DNA of 12,018 nt, taken from positions 1-12,018 of the forward strand of contig JAKAVI010000109.1 in the NCBI GenBank assembly GCA_021817355.1, given 5' to 3'. This document shows positions 1 to 6,163 of the stretch, one piece after another. Source of the stretch: Pseudomonadota bacterium (GTDB lineage: Bacteria; Pseudomonadota; Alphaproteobacteria; Micropepsales; Micropepsaceae). Under the pieces are notes generated by a model. The model did not search any database and was not told the DNA's origin. It worked only from the letters and a program-made list of their open reading frames with translations. Numbering within the stretch: position 1 is the first letter of the stretch; every line of letters begins with the position of its first letter. The position numbers were made by a program, and so were the translations under genes.

Positions 1-674
1 GGTTGGCGGGCGTCTTGCCGCCGGAATTCCTCCTTGGCGCGCCACCACGCCTGGCTGCCCGCCACCAGGGGTCTGGCGCCGCCAGAGGGCGAGTTCGGAG
101 CACCTGGACGACCTCCCGGATAGGCAATGGCGAAGCCTCCGGCCGATGCGGGGCCTTGATAATGCGGCGATCCCGGCGTCAATTGTGGCGCATCGACGGT
201 GAAGTCTTGTGCCGCAGCAGCTGAAACGCTGATCCGCCCTACAACGAACTGGTCACCCATCGCATCCGACAGCACCACGTCGTAAAGCATGCCGGCCCGC
301 ACGTCCTTTTTCGGGATGAACAGCGAATAAAGTTCGTTTCGCGATTTTTCCTGCGCCAGTGCCTGGCAGTCGTGCGCTCCCGGTCCTTCGGGGACGAGCA
401 TCACCATCTCTATATTGGAGAGGCCGGTTTGCTCTGCCGGAAACAGGATGTGCAGCGTGACATCCGTTCCGCCCGCACCCGGCCCACGATCCGCACCATG
501 GCTTCGCAGGGCATCTTCCGAAAGCGCCCGGCGTCCCATGTTTTCAATGTCTGTATTCATGGAGGAATCGCTGCCGACATAGCCGCCATAAACACCTCCC
601 CCTGCCATGGCGGGGCCGCCCAACGCACAAATTACGACGAGCCCCAGCAAAATCCCGTACCATGCCTGCGCCAT
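1..674 (-). CDS. Exported protein of unknown family (C-terminus cut by window edge)
   Basis: This frame stays open for 224 codons from an ATG at 674 to the left edge, so the C-terminus is missing. The start is preceded by a GGGGGA ribosome site about 7 nt upstream. Residues 1-24 form a clear Sec signal peptide: a hydrophobic stretch (GILLGLVVICALGG) followed by PAMA and a likely cleavage after Ala24. The mature protein begins glycine-rich (GGGVYGGYVG), then has a mixed region at about 70-150 with beta-strand-like segments (VTLHILFP, LYSLFIPKKDV, DQFVVGRISV), and then a Pro/Gly/Ser-rich, probably disordered part that ends in a charged stretch (WWRAKEEFRR). Only one cysteine lies beyond the signal peptide, in HDCQAL. 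I recognise no family. A periplasmic or secreted location is inferred from the signal peptide. It is transcribed divergently from the hydrolase gene at 1045. Confidence 0.72.
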   Translation of the reverse strand, partial: MAQAWYGILLGLVVICALGGPAMAGGGVYGGYVGSDSSMNTDIENMGRRALSEDALRSHGADRGPGAGGTDVTLHILFPAEQTGLSNIEMVMLVPEGPGAHDCQALAQEKSRNELYSLFIPKKDVRAGMLYDVVLSDAMGDQFVVGRISVSAAAAQDFTVDAPQLTPGSPHYQGPASAGGFAIAYPGGRPGAPNSPSGGARPLVAGSQAWWRAKEEFRRQDARQ

Positions 675-1044
675 GATGTGTCCCCCACAGATTGGCCGCG
701 ATACTCTCCGGGTATGGACGGACGGTCCCCAGATCCCGTCAGCTCGGCGTACAATCCCTCATCCCCCGGATCACCGCAGCATTGCAGATAGTTTAGCACT
801 GTCTGTAGGGTCGATGAAGTCCGGCAATAGTATGCGGGATCAGGGACAGGTGCAGAGATCCATAGAATGCGACCCAAGTGCAAACATCACGCCATCTGCC
901 CCAGCTTCTCGAAGGGGATAGTCCCACATTTTTGCGATCCATCCGCGCTCCTTGCCTTTTTCCCGGAACCGCACAGCTTGCAGGGATCGGGCTGCGGCAG
1001 TGGTTGCAGCCTCTACACAGGCGAGGACAGATGAGGATCCGCAG
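675..1044. other. Divergent intergenic region, no gene seen
   Basis: This gap of 370 bp separates the minus-strand exported-protein gene from the plus-strand hydrolase gene and should carry both promoters. I see no convincing -35/-10 pair on either strand. Reading frames here on the minus strand are continuations of frames antisense to the hydrolase gene and show no protein-like composition. A 6-bp inverted repeat (GGCTGC at 990-995 and GCAGCC at 1006-1011, 10-nt loop) lies about 35 bp before the hydrolase start and could be a leader hairpin. Confidence 0.6.
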
Positions 1045-2079
1045 ATGACCGAGGACGCCGACATCCTGTTCGAACAGCGTGGAGCCCTTGGGCTCATCAC
1101 GCTCAACCGGCCGCAGGTGCTGAACACTCTGACCCACGCCATGTGCGTGCGCCTGGCCGCTCATCTCGATGCCTGGCAAGCCGACCCGCTGATCGCCACG
1201 ATTGCCATTCAGGGAGCCGGCGAGAGAGCCTTCTGCGCCGGCGGCGATCTGCGCGCACTCTGTCACGCGGCCCGCGCCGACCCCGCGCTTGCCACGCAAT
1301 ATTGGCGCGATGAATATCGGCTCAACATCCGCATTCGGCATTATCCAAAACCCTTTGTCGCCCTGCTCAAGGGTTTTGTGATGGGTGGAGGTGCGGGGGT
1401 GTCGGTTCACACCAGCCACTGTGTTGTTGATGAAACCGTCCTGTTCGCGATGCCGGAAACCGCAATCGGACTTTTTGTCGACGTCGGAGGATCCTATTTT
1501 TTGCCGCGGCTTCGCGGCAAGCTCGGGCTCTATCTCGCTCTCACTGGATCGCGGCTGGGAGCTGCCGACTGCGTTTACGCCGGGGTGGCACGCCACTTCG
1601 TGCCTGCCGCCAGTACCCCAAAGCTGGTTGCAAGGCTGAGTGCCGGGCTTCATCCCGATCTGGCAATTGTGGAGCTTGCGCAGACCCCGCCAGCGGCTCC
1701 CCTGCAAGCCCTCGCAGCAAAGATCGATGCCGCATTTTCCGGTCACCGTGTCGAAGAGATTGGCGAGCGTCTTAAGGCCGGGGATGAACCGTGGTTGCGC
1801 ACCGCCCATTCGGCCTTCTGCCTGAAGTCACCCACCAGCCAGAAAATTGCCTTTCGACAGCTCGCACTGGGACGCGACCTCGACTTCTATGATTGCATGC
1901 GTATGGAGTTTCGGATCTGCCAGCGGGTCATTTTGGGTCACGATTTCTATGAAGGGGTACGGACAACAATATTCGACCCCAAGGCGTCACCTCGCTGGCA
2001 ACCGTCGCGTCTCGAAGATGTACGTGATGAAGACATTGAGCTCCATTTTGCGCCAGTGGAGCATGAACTGCTGGCATGA
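1045..2079 (+). CDS. 3-hydroxyisobutyryl-CoA hydrolase-like protein (enoyl-CoA hydratase/isomerase family)
   Basis: A 344-residue crotonase-fold protein, the normal length for the HIBCH branch, which hydrolyses 3-hydroxyisobutyryl-CoA to free 3-hydroxyisobutyrate and CoA in valine breakdown. The oxyanion-hole and CoA-binding segments are visible as RAFCAGGDLRAL (about 61-72) and KGFVMGGGAGVS (about 109-120). The catalytic pair of HIBCH, Glu and Asp eight residues apart, is present as Glu138 and Asp146 in MPETAIGLFVDVGG. Most relatives have Pro where this protein has Val145. The C-terminal segment DFYEGVRTTIFDPKASPRW is the usual HIBCH ending and separates it from simple enoyl-CoA hydratases. 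The frame is open from 952, but ATG 1045 is chosen because an AGGA site lies 7 nt upstream and the protein then begins like its relatives. It stands alone on the plus strand and converges on mmsA. Substrate assignment rests on motifs and on the mmsA neighbour. Confidence 0.88.
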   Translation: MTEDADILFEQRGALGLITLNRPQVLNTLTHAMCVRLAAHLDAWQADPLIATIAIQGAGERAFCAGGDLRALCHAARADPALATQYWRDEYRLNIRIRHYPKPFVALLKGFVMGGGAGVSVHTSHCVVDETVLFAMPETAIGLFVDVGGSYFLPRLRGKLGLYLALTGSRLGAADCVYAGVARHFVPAASTPKLVARLSAGLHPDLAIVELAQTPPAAPLQALAAKIDAAFSGHRVEEIGERLKAGDEPWLRTAHSAFCLKSPTSQKIAFRQLALGRDLDFYDCMRMEFRICQRVILGHDFYEGVRTTIFDPKASPRWQPSRLEDVRDEDIELHFAPVEHELLA

Positions 2080-2442
2080 AGCATTTTCAAGTCGCAACGG
2101 GCGCTAACGGATCAGTACCCAAAGAGCCATGGGCGCAGCAGCACAGATCCAGCGCAGCTTTGCCGTCCACGTCCGGCGGGCCTATCGGCTGGACTTGGTC
2201 CGATCAAACGGGTCGGGACAAAGAAGCGATCAGACATGGCGCGATCGACGCGTGGAAACGGCCATGGCAGAGGGATTGGCGCCAAACCGCAGCCTGGCCA
2301 ACCGCAGGAACCTGAAACCCTGGCCGGTGTCAGAGAGGCGTGCGTCGGCGATCAGAAAGGAGCAATATCGCCGATGAGAGCCCGGCGCGGCAGGTGGCAG
2401 CGCCATGGCCCTGCCGGGCCTTTGTGCAAGAAGAATTGTTCG
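2080..2442. other. Gap without a supported gene, probably decayed sequence
   Basis: About 360 bp between the hydrolase stop and the GFA-like remnant. A frame of 82 codons runs from 2129 to 2377 on the plus strand, but it is rich in Arg, Ser and Gln, has no recognisable motif and no good ribosome site, so I do not call it. The stretch contains an imperfect hairpin near its end (listed separately). Together with the broken gene that follows, it looks like relic DNA. Confidence 0.5.
2380..2419 (+). repeat. Imperfect inverted repeat (possible hairpin or weak terminator)
   Basis: GGCAGG at 2389-2394 pairs with CCTGCC at 2410-2415. The stem continues on the outside with GCCC at 2380-2383 against GGGC at 2416-2419, leaving a 5-nt bulge on the left arm. 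It is followed by CTTT only, so a Rho-independent terminator for the upstream hydrolase gene is possible but weak. The low confidence reflects the bulge and the absence of a real T-tract. Confidence 0.25.
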
Positions 2443-2640
2443 ATGCTGAAGGGGAGCTGCCATTGCGGGGCTACGCACTGGACTTTTGAGGGTGATCCTG
2501 GATCGGTTACAACATGCAATTGCACACTTTGCCGCCGCTATGGCGTGCTGTGGGCCTATGGCTATGTCGATGAACGCATTCGCATCGCAGGTCCGGTGAC
2601 CCGCTATAGCCCGCAAGCCCCGGCGTTCAGGCTGGGGTAG
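2443..2640 (+). pseudogene. Truncated GFA-domain (Mss4-like zinc) protein
   Basis: The N-terminal half of a GFA-family protein (glutathione-dependent formaldehyde-activating enzyme-like fold). From ATG 2443 the product begins MLKGSCHCGATHWTFEG and continues to TTCNCTLCRRYGVLWAYG, giving the first zinc ligands (CHC and C-x-C-x2-C). Family members are about 120-140 residues long and carry a second CxxCG zinc motif in the C-terminal half. Here the frame reads YSPQAPAFRLG and stops after 65 residues, with nothing resembling the missing half downstream in any plus frame. The break lies near 2620-2640, so a deletion or rearrangement is likely. An in-frame ATG at 2374, preceded by AAGGAG, could add 23 residues, but those look unlike the family. 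The loss of the second zinc site makes function unlikely. Confidence 0.68.
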
Positions 2641-2693
2641 GTGCGTCCTGGGCGATGCGATAGCGAGCCGTGTGGGTGATGGCTTTCTTGCGC

Positions 2694-2828
2694 TCAATCC
2701 GGCGTCCGCTGCTGTTCGATGTATTGTCTGATAATGCTGATCTTCCGTCTGATGGCCGCTGCGTGCGCGATCTGTGGTTTTAGTTCGGCAGCCTCAGCTT
2801 CACGCAGCGTCTGGGAGCAGAGCCGCAC
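2694..2828 (-). other. Small reading frame just downstream of mmsA, origin unknown
   Basis: In the same frame as mmsA, directly after its TGA, 51 further sense codons run to a TGA at 2694-2696. A GTG at 2828 with GGAG four bases upstream could start a 44-residue peptide. Its sequence is strongly helical and charged (EAEAAELKPQIAHAAAIRRK, then ISIIRQYIEQQRTPD) and ends cleanly, like the C-terminus of a real protein. In the +1 frame at that stop, a similar charged helical stretch follows (ERKKAITHTARYRIAQDAP), which would fit a frameshifted remnant. I recognise no family. It could be a small protein, the tail of a lost gene fused here by deletion, or chance. Confidence 0.3.
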
Positions 2829-2849
2829 TGCTCTCCACCCCCGTTTCGC

Positions 2850-4349
2850 TCACTTCATGGTCGGAATGACAAAGTCCGGATTTTCGCGCATCCCGCCTTT
2901 GGGCCAGCGCTGGGTCACGGTCTTGATCTTGGTCCAGAAGCGCACGCCTTCGGTGCCATGCTGATTGACATCGCCAAAGGCCGAGCGCTTCCAGCCGCCG
3001 AAGGTATAATAGGCGATCGGTACCGGGATCGGGACATTGATACCCACCATGCCCACCTGAACACGCGCAGCGAATTCGCGCGCGGCATCTCCGTCGCGGG
3101 TGAAAATGGCGACGCCATTGCCATAGGCATGCTGCGACGGCAGCGCGATGGCCTCATCGAAATCATTGGCCCGCACCACCTGAAGAACCGGACCAAAGAT
3201 CTCGTCCTGATAGGTCCGCATGGCCGGGGTGACGCGGTCAAACAGTGACGCACCCAGATAAAACCCGTTCTCATATCCCTGCATCTTGAAGCTGCGGCCA
3301 TCGACCAGAAGCTCGGCGCCCTCTCGGACACCAGATGCGATATGGTCGATCACCTTCTGACGATGGGCCGCGCTCACCAGAGGGCCAAAGGCGGCGTCAG
3401 GATCGGTAGCAGGCCCGATCTTGAGGTTTTCCACCTGGCGCTTCAGGCGCTGTACCAGGGCATCGGCGACCTTGTCGCTGACCGGAACGGCAACCGGAAC
3501 CGCCATACAACGTTCCCCCGCCGAGCCATAACCCGCACCGATGAGATCATTGGTCACCTGATCAAGATCGGCATCGGGCATGATGATGGCGTGGTTTTTT
3601 GCCCCGCCCATGGCCTGTACGCGCTTTCCGTTCTGGGTACCGCGGGCGTAGACATATTGCGCAACCGCGGTCGACCCGACAAAGCTGATGGCGTGAATAT
3701 CCGGGTCATCGAGGATGGCATCCACCGCCTCCTTGTCACCATTGACCACCTGCAGCACTCCCGCAGGTCCGCCTGCCTCCATGAAGAGCTCGGCCAGGCG
3801 CAACGGCACGCTCGGATCCTTCTCGCTGGGCTTGTTGATAAAGCAATTGCCGCAGGCGATGGCGACGCCAAACATCCACATCGGAATCATGGCCGGAAAA
3901 TTGAAGGGGGTAATTCCCGCAACAACCCCAAGCGGCTGGCGCATAGAATAGACGTCGATGCCAGGGCCCGCGCCCTCGGTATATTCACCCTTTTGCAGGT
4001 GAGGAATGCCGCAGGCAAATTCGATGACTTCGAGGCCACGCTGCACGTCGCCGCGCGAATCGGCAATCAGCTTGCCGTGCTCGCTCGACAGAAGTCTGGC
4101 CAACTCATCCATGTTGGCTTCAACCAGGCGTTTGAACTCGAACATGACGCGGGCGCGGCGCTGCGGATTGACAGCGCCCCACTTGGGAAAAGCGGCTCGG
4201 GCATATTCCACCGCCTGACGTACTTCGCTTCTGGAGGCAAGCGGGGCTTTGGCCTGGATGGTTCCCAGGCTAGGATCGAACACCTCGCCAAAGCGACCCG
4301 ATGTTCCCTTTACCTTTTCCCCATTGAGGAAATGGTGCAGTTCCTTCAT
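2850..4349 (-). CDS. mmsA: Methylmalonate-semialdehyde dehydrogenase (CoA-acylating)
   Basis: A 499-residue aldehyde dehydrogenase of the MMSDH type, which converts methylmalonate semialdehyde (and malonate semialdehyde) with NAD+ and CoA into propionyl-CoA (acetyl-CoA), the last step of valine breakdown and also used in inositol and beta-alanine use. The catalytic cysteine is Cys281 in GSAGERCMA; the oxyanion Asn is Asn150 in TPFNFP; NAD contacts include Lys173 in NKPSE and EIFGPV at 383-388. Hydrolytic aldehyde dehydrogenases have ELGGK where this protein has AMGGAKNH (246-253), so the usual general-base Glu is absent, as known for the CoA-dependent MMSDH group. The frame is open up to 4427, but ATG 4349 has GGAGG five bases upstream and gives the standard N-terminus. 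It follows the hydrolase gene after 114 bp and may be co-transcribed with it or have its own promoter there. Confidence 0.95.
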   Translation of the reverse strand: MKELHHFLNGEKVKGTSGRFGEVFDPSLGTIQAKAPLASRSEVRQAVEYARAAFPKWGAVNPQRRARVMFEFKRLVEANMDELARLLSSEHGKLIADSRGDVQRGLEVIEFACGIPHLQKGEYTEGAGPGIDVYSMRQPLGVVAGITPFNFPAMIPMWMFGVAIACGNCFINKPSEKDPSVPLRLAELFMEAGGPAGVLQVVNGDKEAVDAILDDPDIHAISFVGSTAVAQYVYARGTQNGKRVQAMGGAKNHAIIMPDADLDQVTNDLIGAGYGSAGERCMAVPVAVPVSDKVADALVQRLKRQVENLKIGPATDPDAAFGPLVSAAHRQKVIDHIASGVREGAELLVDGRSFKMQGYENGFYLGASLFDRVTPAMRTYQDEIFGPVLQVVRANDFDEAIALPSQHAYGNGVAIFTRDGDAAREFAARVQVGMVGINVPIPVPIAYYTFGGWKRSAFGDVNQHGTEGVRFWTKIKTVTQRWPKGGMRENPDFVIPTMK

Positions 4350-4463
4350 TGACGCCTCCGGTTTAGTTCCTGTTACCGTTCGGGTACCTAGAGTGCGCGC
4401 GCATTGCAAGCGGCCAAACTTCACCACCCGTTTCTGTTGGCCACGGTCTGTAACATCGCAAAG

Positions 4464-5624
4464 TCAGCTTTCTCCGTGACAGGGTCTGCCCACTCCGCCC
4501 GTCTGTCTACTCGAGCCGTCAGGTTTTCGCACTGTCACAGCGCGATTTTGCGCGCTCTTGCCAATGCTGCGGGTCTTTGCCGGCGTGAGCGGGCGTTGCG
4601 ATGCGACCGCCGCTTGCTGCGGCAGAAGACTGGAGGAGATGCGCGTGGATGGCATGGCAGGAATGCGCGAAAGATGGACATCCACCCATTTGAGGATCGT
4701 GCGCCAGACAAGTTTGCGGTCGAGGTCGCGCAGCAGCATGTGATAGCCGTGCGGGAATTCGACCACCGTTGCACGCCGGCCAAGCGCGGCGATCGTGTCC
4801 TCCGCAGATTTGCGCGGAATGATCTGATCGTGCGCACCATAGAGGTAAAGAATTGGTGGCGGATAAATCAGATGTTCCGGTGCCCTTCGGGCTTTATCCA
4901 TGAGATTGACAAGACCATAGATCTGATCGACGCGGGCATGATGCTGAAACAGGGGGTCGCGAGACAGCTTGATCAGCATCGGAATGTTATCCGACGGCAT
5001 AATGTGCAGACCCTGCCCCGAAAGCTTCAGCCACGGCACAAGGTGAGCCGCCAGAAACAGCACCACGCGATAGGACAGCGGCATGTCCTCACGGGCCCAC
5101 ACCGCAGGCGCGACCAGGATGGCCCCGGCGATGGGTGGGGGATCGTGATCGGCCAGGGCCGATAACACAACCGCTCCGCCCATGCTTTCACCGAGCGCAA
5201 AGACCGGCAGTCCGGGATAGCGCGCATGCACGGCCATCACCATGTCACTCAGATCCTGACGCATGCGCGCGCCACCAGCCCAGATCCCGCGATCCGGAGA
5301 CGCCCCGAGGCCACGCTGATCATAGGCCAGCATCGTGATGCCATGGGCGGCAAACCATGGTCCGGGCATGTCGAAGGCTTCGGAATAATCGCTCATGCCA
5401 TGCAGCGCGACGATGATCGCCCGGGGCTTCGCAGCATCCCACTGGCGCAGCGGCAGGGACAGCCCGTCCTGGGTGACGAAGACATGGGCGGCAAGATGCG
5501 GTGCCTGAGCTTCGCGGCCAGGTGGCGCCAGGGCCGGCGCACAGGCTGCAACACTCAGGAGGCAAAGGACAGCTGCGCGGCTACCGAGGCGCGCAGATAG
5601 GGAAGCAAATCGTGTTCGAACCAT
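4464..5624 (-). CDS. Lipoprotein alpha/beta hydrolase (monoacylglycerol lipase-like)
   Basis: A 386-residue serine hydrolase of the lysophospholipase / monoglyceride-lipase group (Hydrolase_4 type). The N-terminus has Arg residues, a hydrophobic stretch (AAVLCLLSVAAC) and a lipobox VAA-Cys28, so it is predicted to be a membrane-anchored lipoprotein facing the periplasm. The fold shows HGMSDYSE (oxyanion loop, 75-82), YDQRGLGAS (101-109), the nucleophile Ser147 in GESMGG, Asp266 in YGAHDQIIP and His295 in PHGYHML. A lipid monoester substrate is inferred from family only. The catalytic domain ends near residue 320; about 65 further residues are Arg/Ser/Gln-rich and look disordered. ATG 5624 is chosen because it gives the lipoprotein signal; ATG 5642 is an alternative. 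Neither has a strong ribosome site. Either start lies inside the preceding glycosylase gene (70 or 88 nt overlap), which suggests translational coupling. Confidence 0.85.
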   Translation of the reverse strand: MVRTRFASLSARLGSRAAVLCLLSVAACAPALAPPGREAQAPHLAAHVFVTQDGLSLPLRQWDAAKPRAIIVALHGMSDYSEAFDMPGPWFAAHGITMLAYDQRGLGASPDRGIWAGGARMRQDLSDMVMAVHARYPGLPVFALGESMGGAVVLSALADHDPPPIAGAILVAPAVWAREDMPLSYRVVLFLAAHLVPWLKLSGQGLHIMPSDNIPMLIKLSRDPLFQHHARVDQIYGLVNLMDKARRAPEHLIYPPPILYLYGAHDQIIPRKSAEDTIAALGRRATVVEFPHGYHMLLRDLDRKLVWRTILKWVDVHLSRIPAMPSTRISSSLLPQQAAVASQRPLTPAKTRSIGKSAQNRAVTVRKPDGSSRQTGGVGRPCHGES

Positions 5625-6163
5625 GGGTTGCTTTTCAGCCATGCGTTGTTGCGCCAGGATGGGTGCGGCAGGGGAATGATGTCTGGAGCGTAGTCGGCGA
5701 AGGCCCGGACGGTTTGCCCGAGGCTCTGCTTGCGGCGCCGGCCCAGGTGCCAGGCCTGCGCATAGCTGCCGATCGCCAGGGTGAGGGCAAAACCCGACAG
5801 TTGCTCCGTCAGGAGATGCCGCCAGGTCTTGGCACATTCGTGCCGCGGAGGCTTGTCGGTCCCCGCCGCCGAATAGCCAGGAAAACAAAATCCCATCGGA
5901 ATGATGGCAACAAGACGTTCGTCATAGAACGTATCGGCGCCAATTCCCATCCAGTGGCGCAACCTCTCGCCGGATGGATCGCTGAACGGAACCCCGCTGC
6001 GGTGCACGCGCAGTCCTGGTGCCTGCCCTGCGATCAGGATGCGTGCGGAGCGTGAAACCCGCAGGACGGGCCTGGGCTCAAGATGCGCCGCACAGAGCCG
6101 GCAGGCGCCAATCTCGGCCAGCAGGCGTTCAAGCGGATCGGATCTGTCGCAGGGCGCGGCCAT
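5555..6163 (-). CDS. Uracil-DNA glycosylase family protein (iron-sulfur type)
   Basis: A 202-residue member of the uracil-DNA glycosylase superfamily (COG1573-like), which would excise uracil or related damaged bases from DNA. Motif 1 is GQAPG (46-50), followed by GVPFSDPSG (57-65), and the C-terminal active-site motif is LPHPSWRNNAW (165-175) with His167. Cys21, Cys24, Cys93 and Cys110 have the spacing of the four 4Fe-4S ligands in family 4 enzymes (a close pair near the N-terminus and a second pair about 16 residues apart). The segment GTDKPPRHECAKTW is typical of a subgroup annotated only at family level, so its exact lesion is not known. ATG 6163 shares its A with the TGA of the upstream acyl-CoA dehydrogenase gene (TGATG) and no clear ribosome site is seen, so translation is probably coupled. 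Its C-terminal codons overlap the next gene by 70 nt. Confidence 0.87.
   Translation of the reverse strand: MAAPCDRSDPLERLLAEIGACRLCAAHLEPRPVLRVSRSARILIAGQAPGLRVHRSGVPFSDPSGERLRHWMGIGADTFYDERLVAIIPMGFCFPGYSAAGTDKPPRHECAKTWRHLLTEQLSGFALTLAIGSYAQAWHLGRRRKQSLGQTVRAFADYAPDIIPLPHPSWRNNAWLKSNPWFEHDLLPYLRASVAAQLSFAS

Noticed and set aside
793..1809. Minus-strand open frame of 338 codons across the intergenic region and hydrolase gene
   Set aside because: It is mostly antisense to the HIBCH-like gene, and the part within the intergenic region shows no protein-like motif or start signals.
2129..2377. Plus-strand frame of 82 codons after the hydrolase gene
   Set aside because: There is no recognisable motif, no good ribosome site, and its composition is Arg/Ser/Gln-rich; it is left as part of the relic region.
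2515..2524. Palindrome TGCAATTGCA as an operator
   Set aside because: It lies inside the zinc-cysteine codons of the GFA-like gene, so coding explains the sequence.
2814..2837. Hairpin GGAGCAG ... CTGCTCTCC after mmsA as a terminator
   Set aside because: The stem needs a 2-nt bulge and no T-tract follows in either direction, so a terminator call is not supported.
3342..4352. Plus-strand open frame of 336 codons
   Set aside because: It lies opposite mmsA, which has complete aldehyde dehydrogenase motifs; the plus frame has none.
4404..5165. Long plus-strand open frame of 253 codons
   Set aside because: It is antisense to the lipoprotein hydrolase and the mmsA leader, whose frames have clear catalytic motifs; the plus frame has no family-like sequence.
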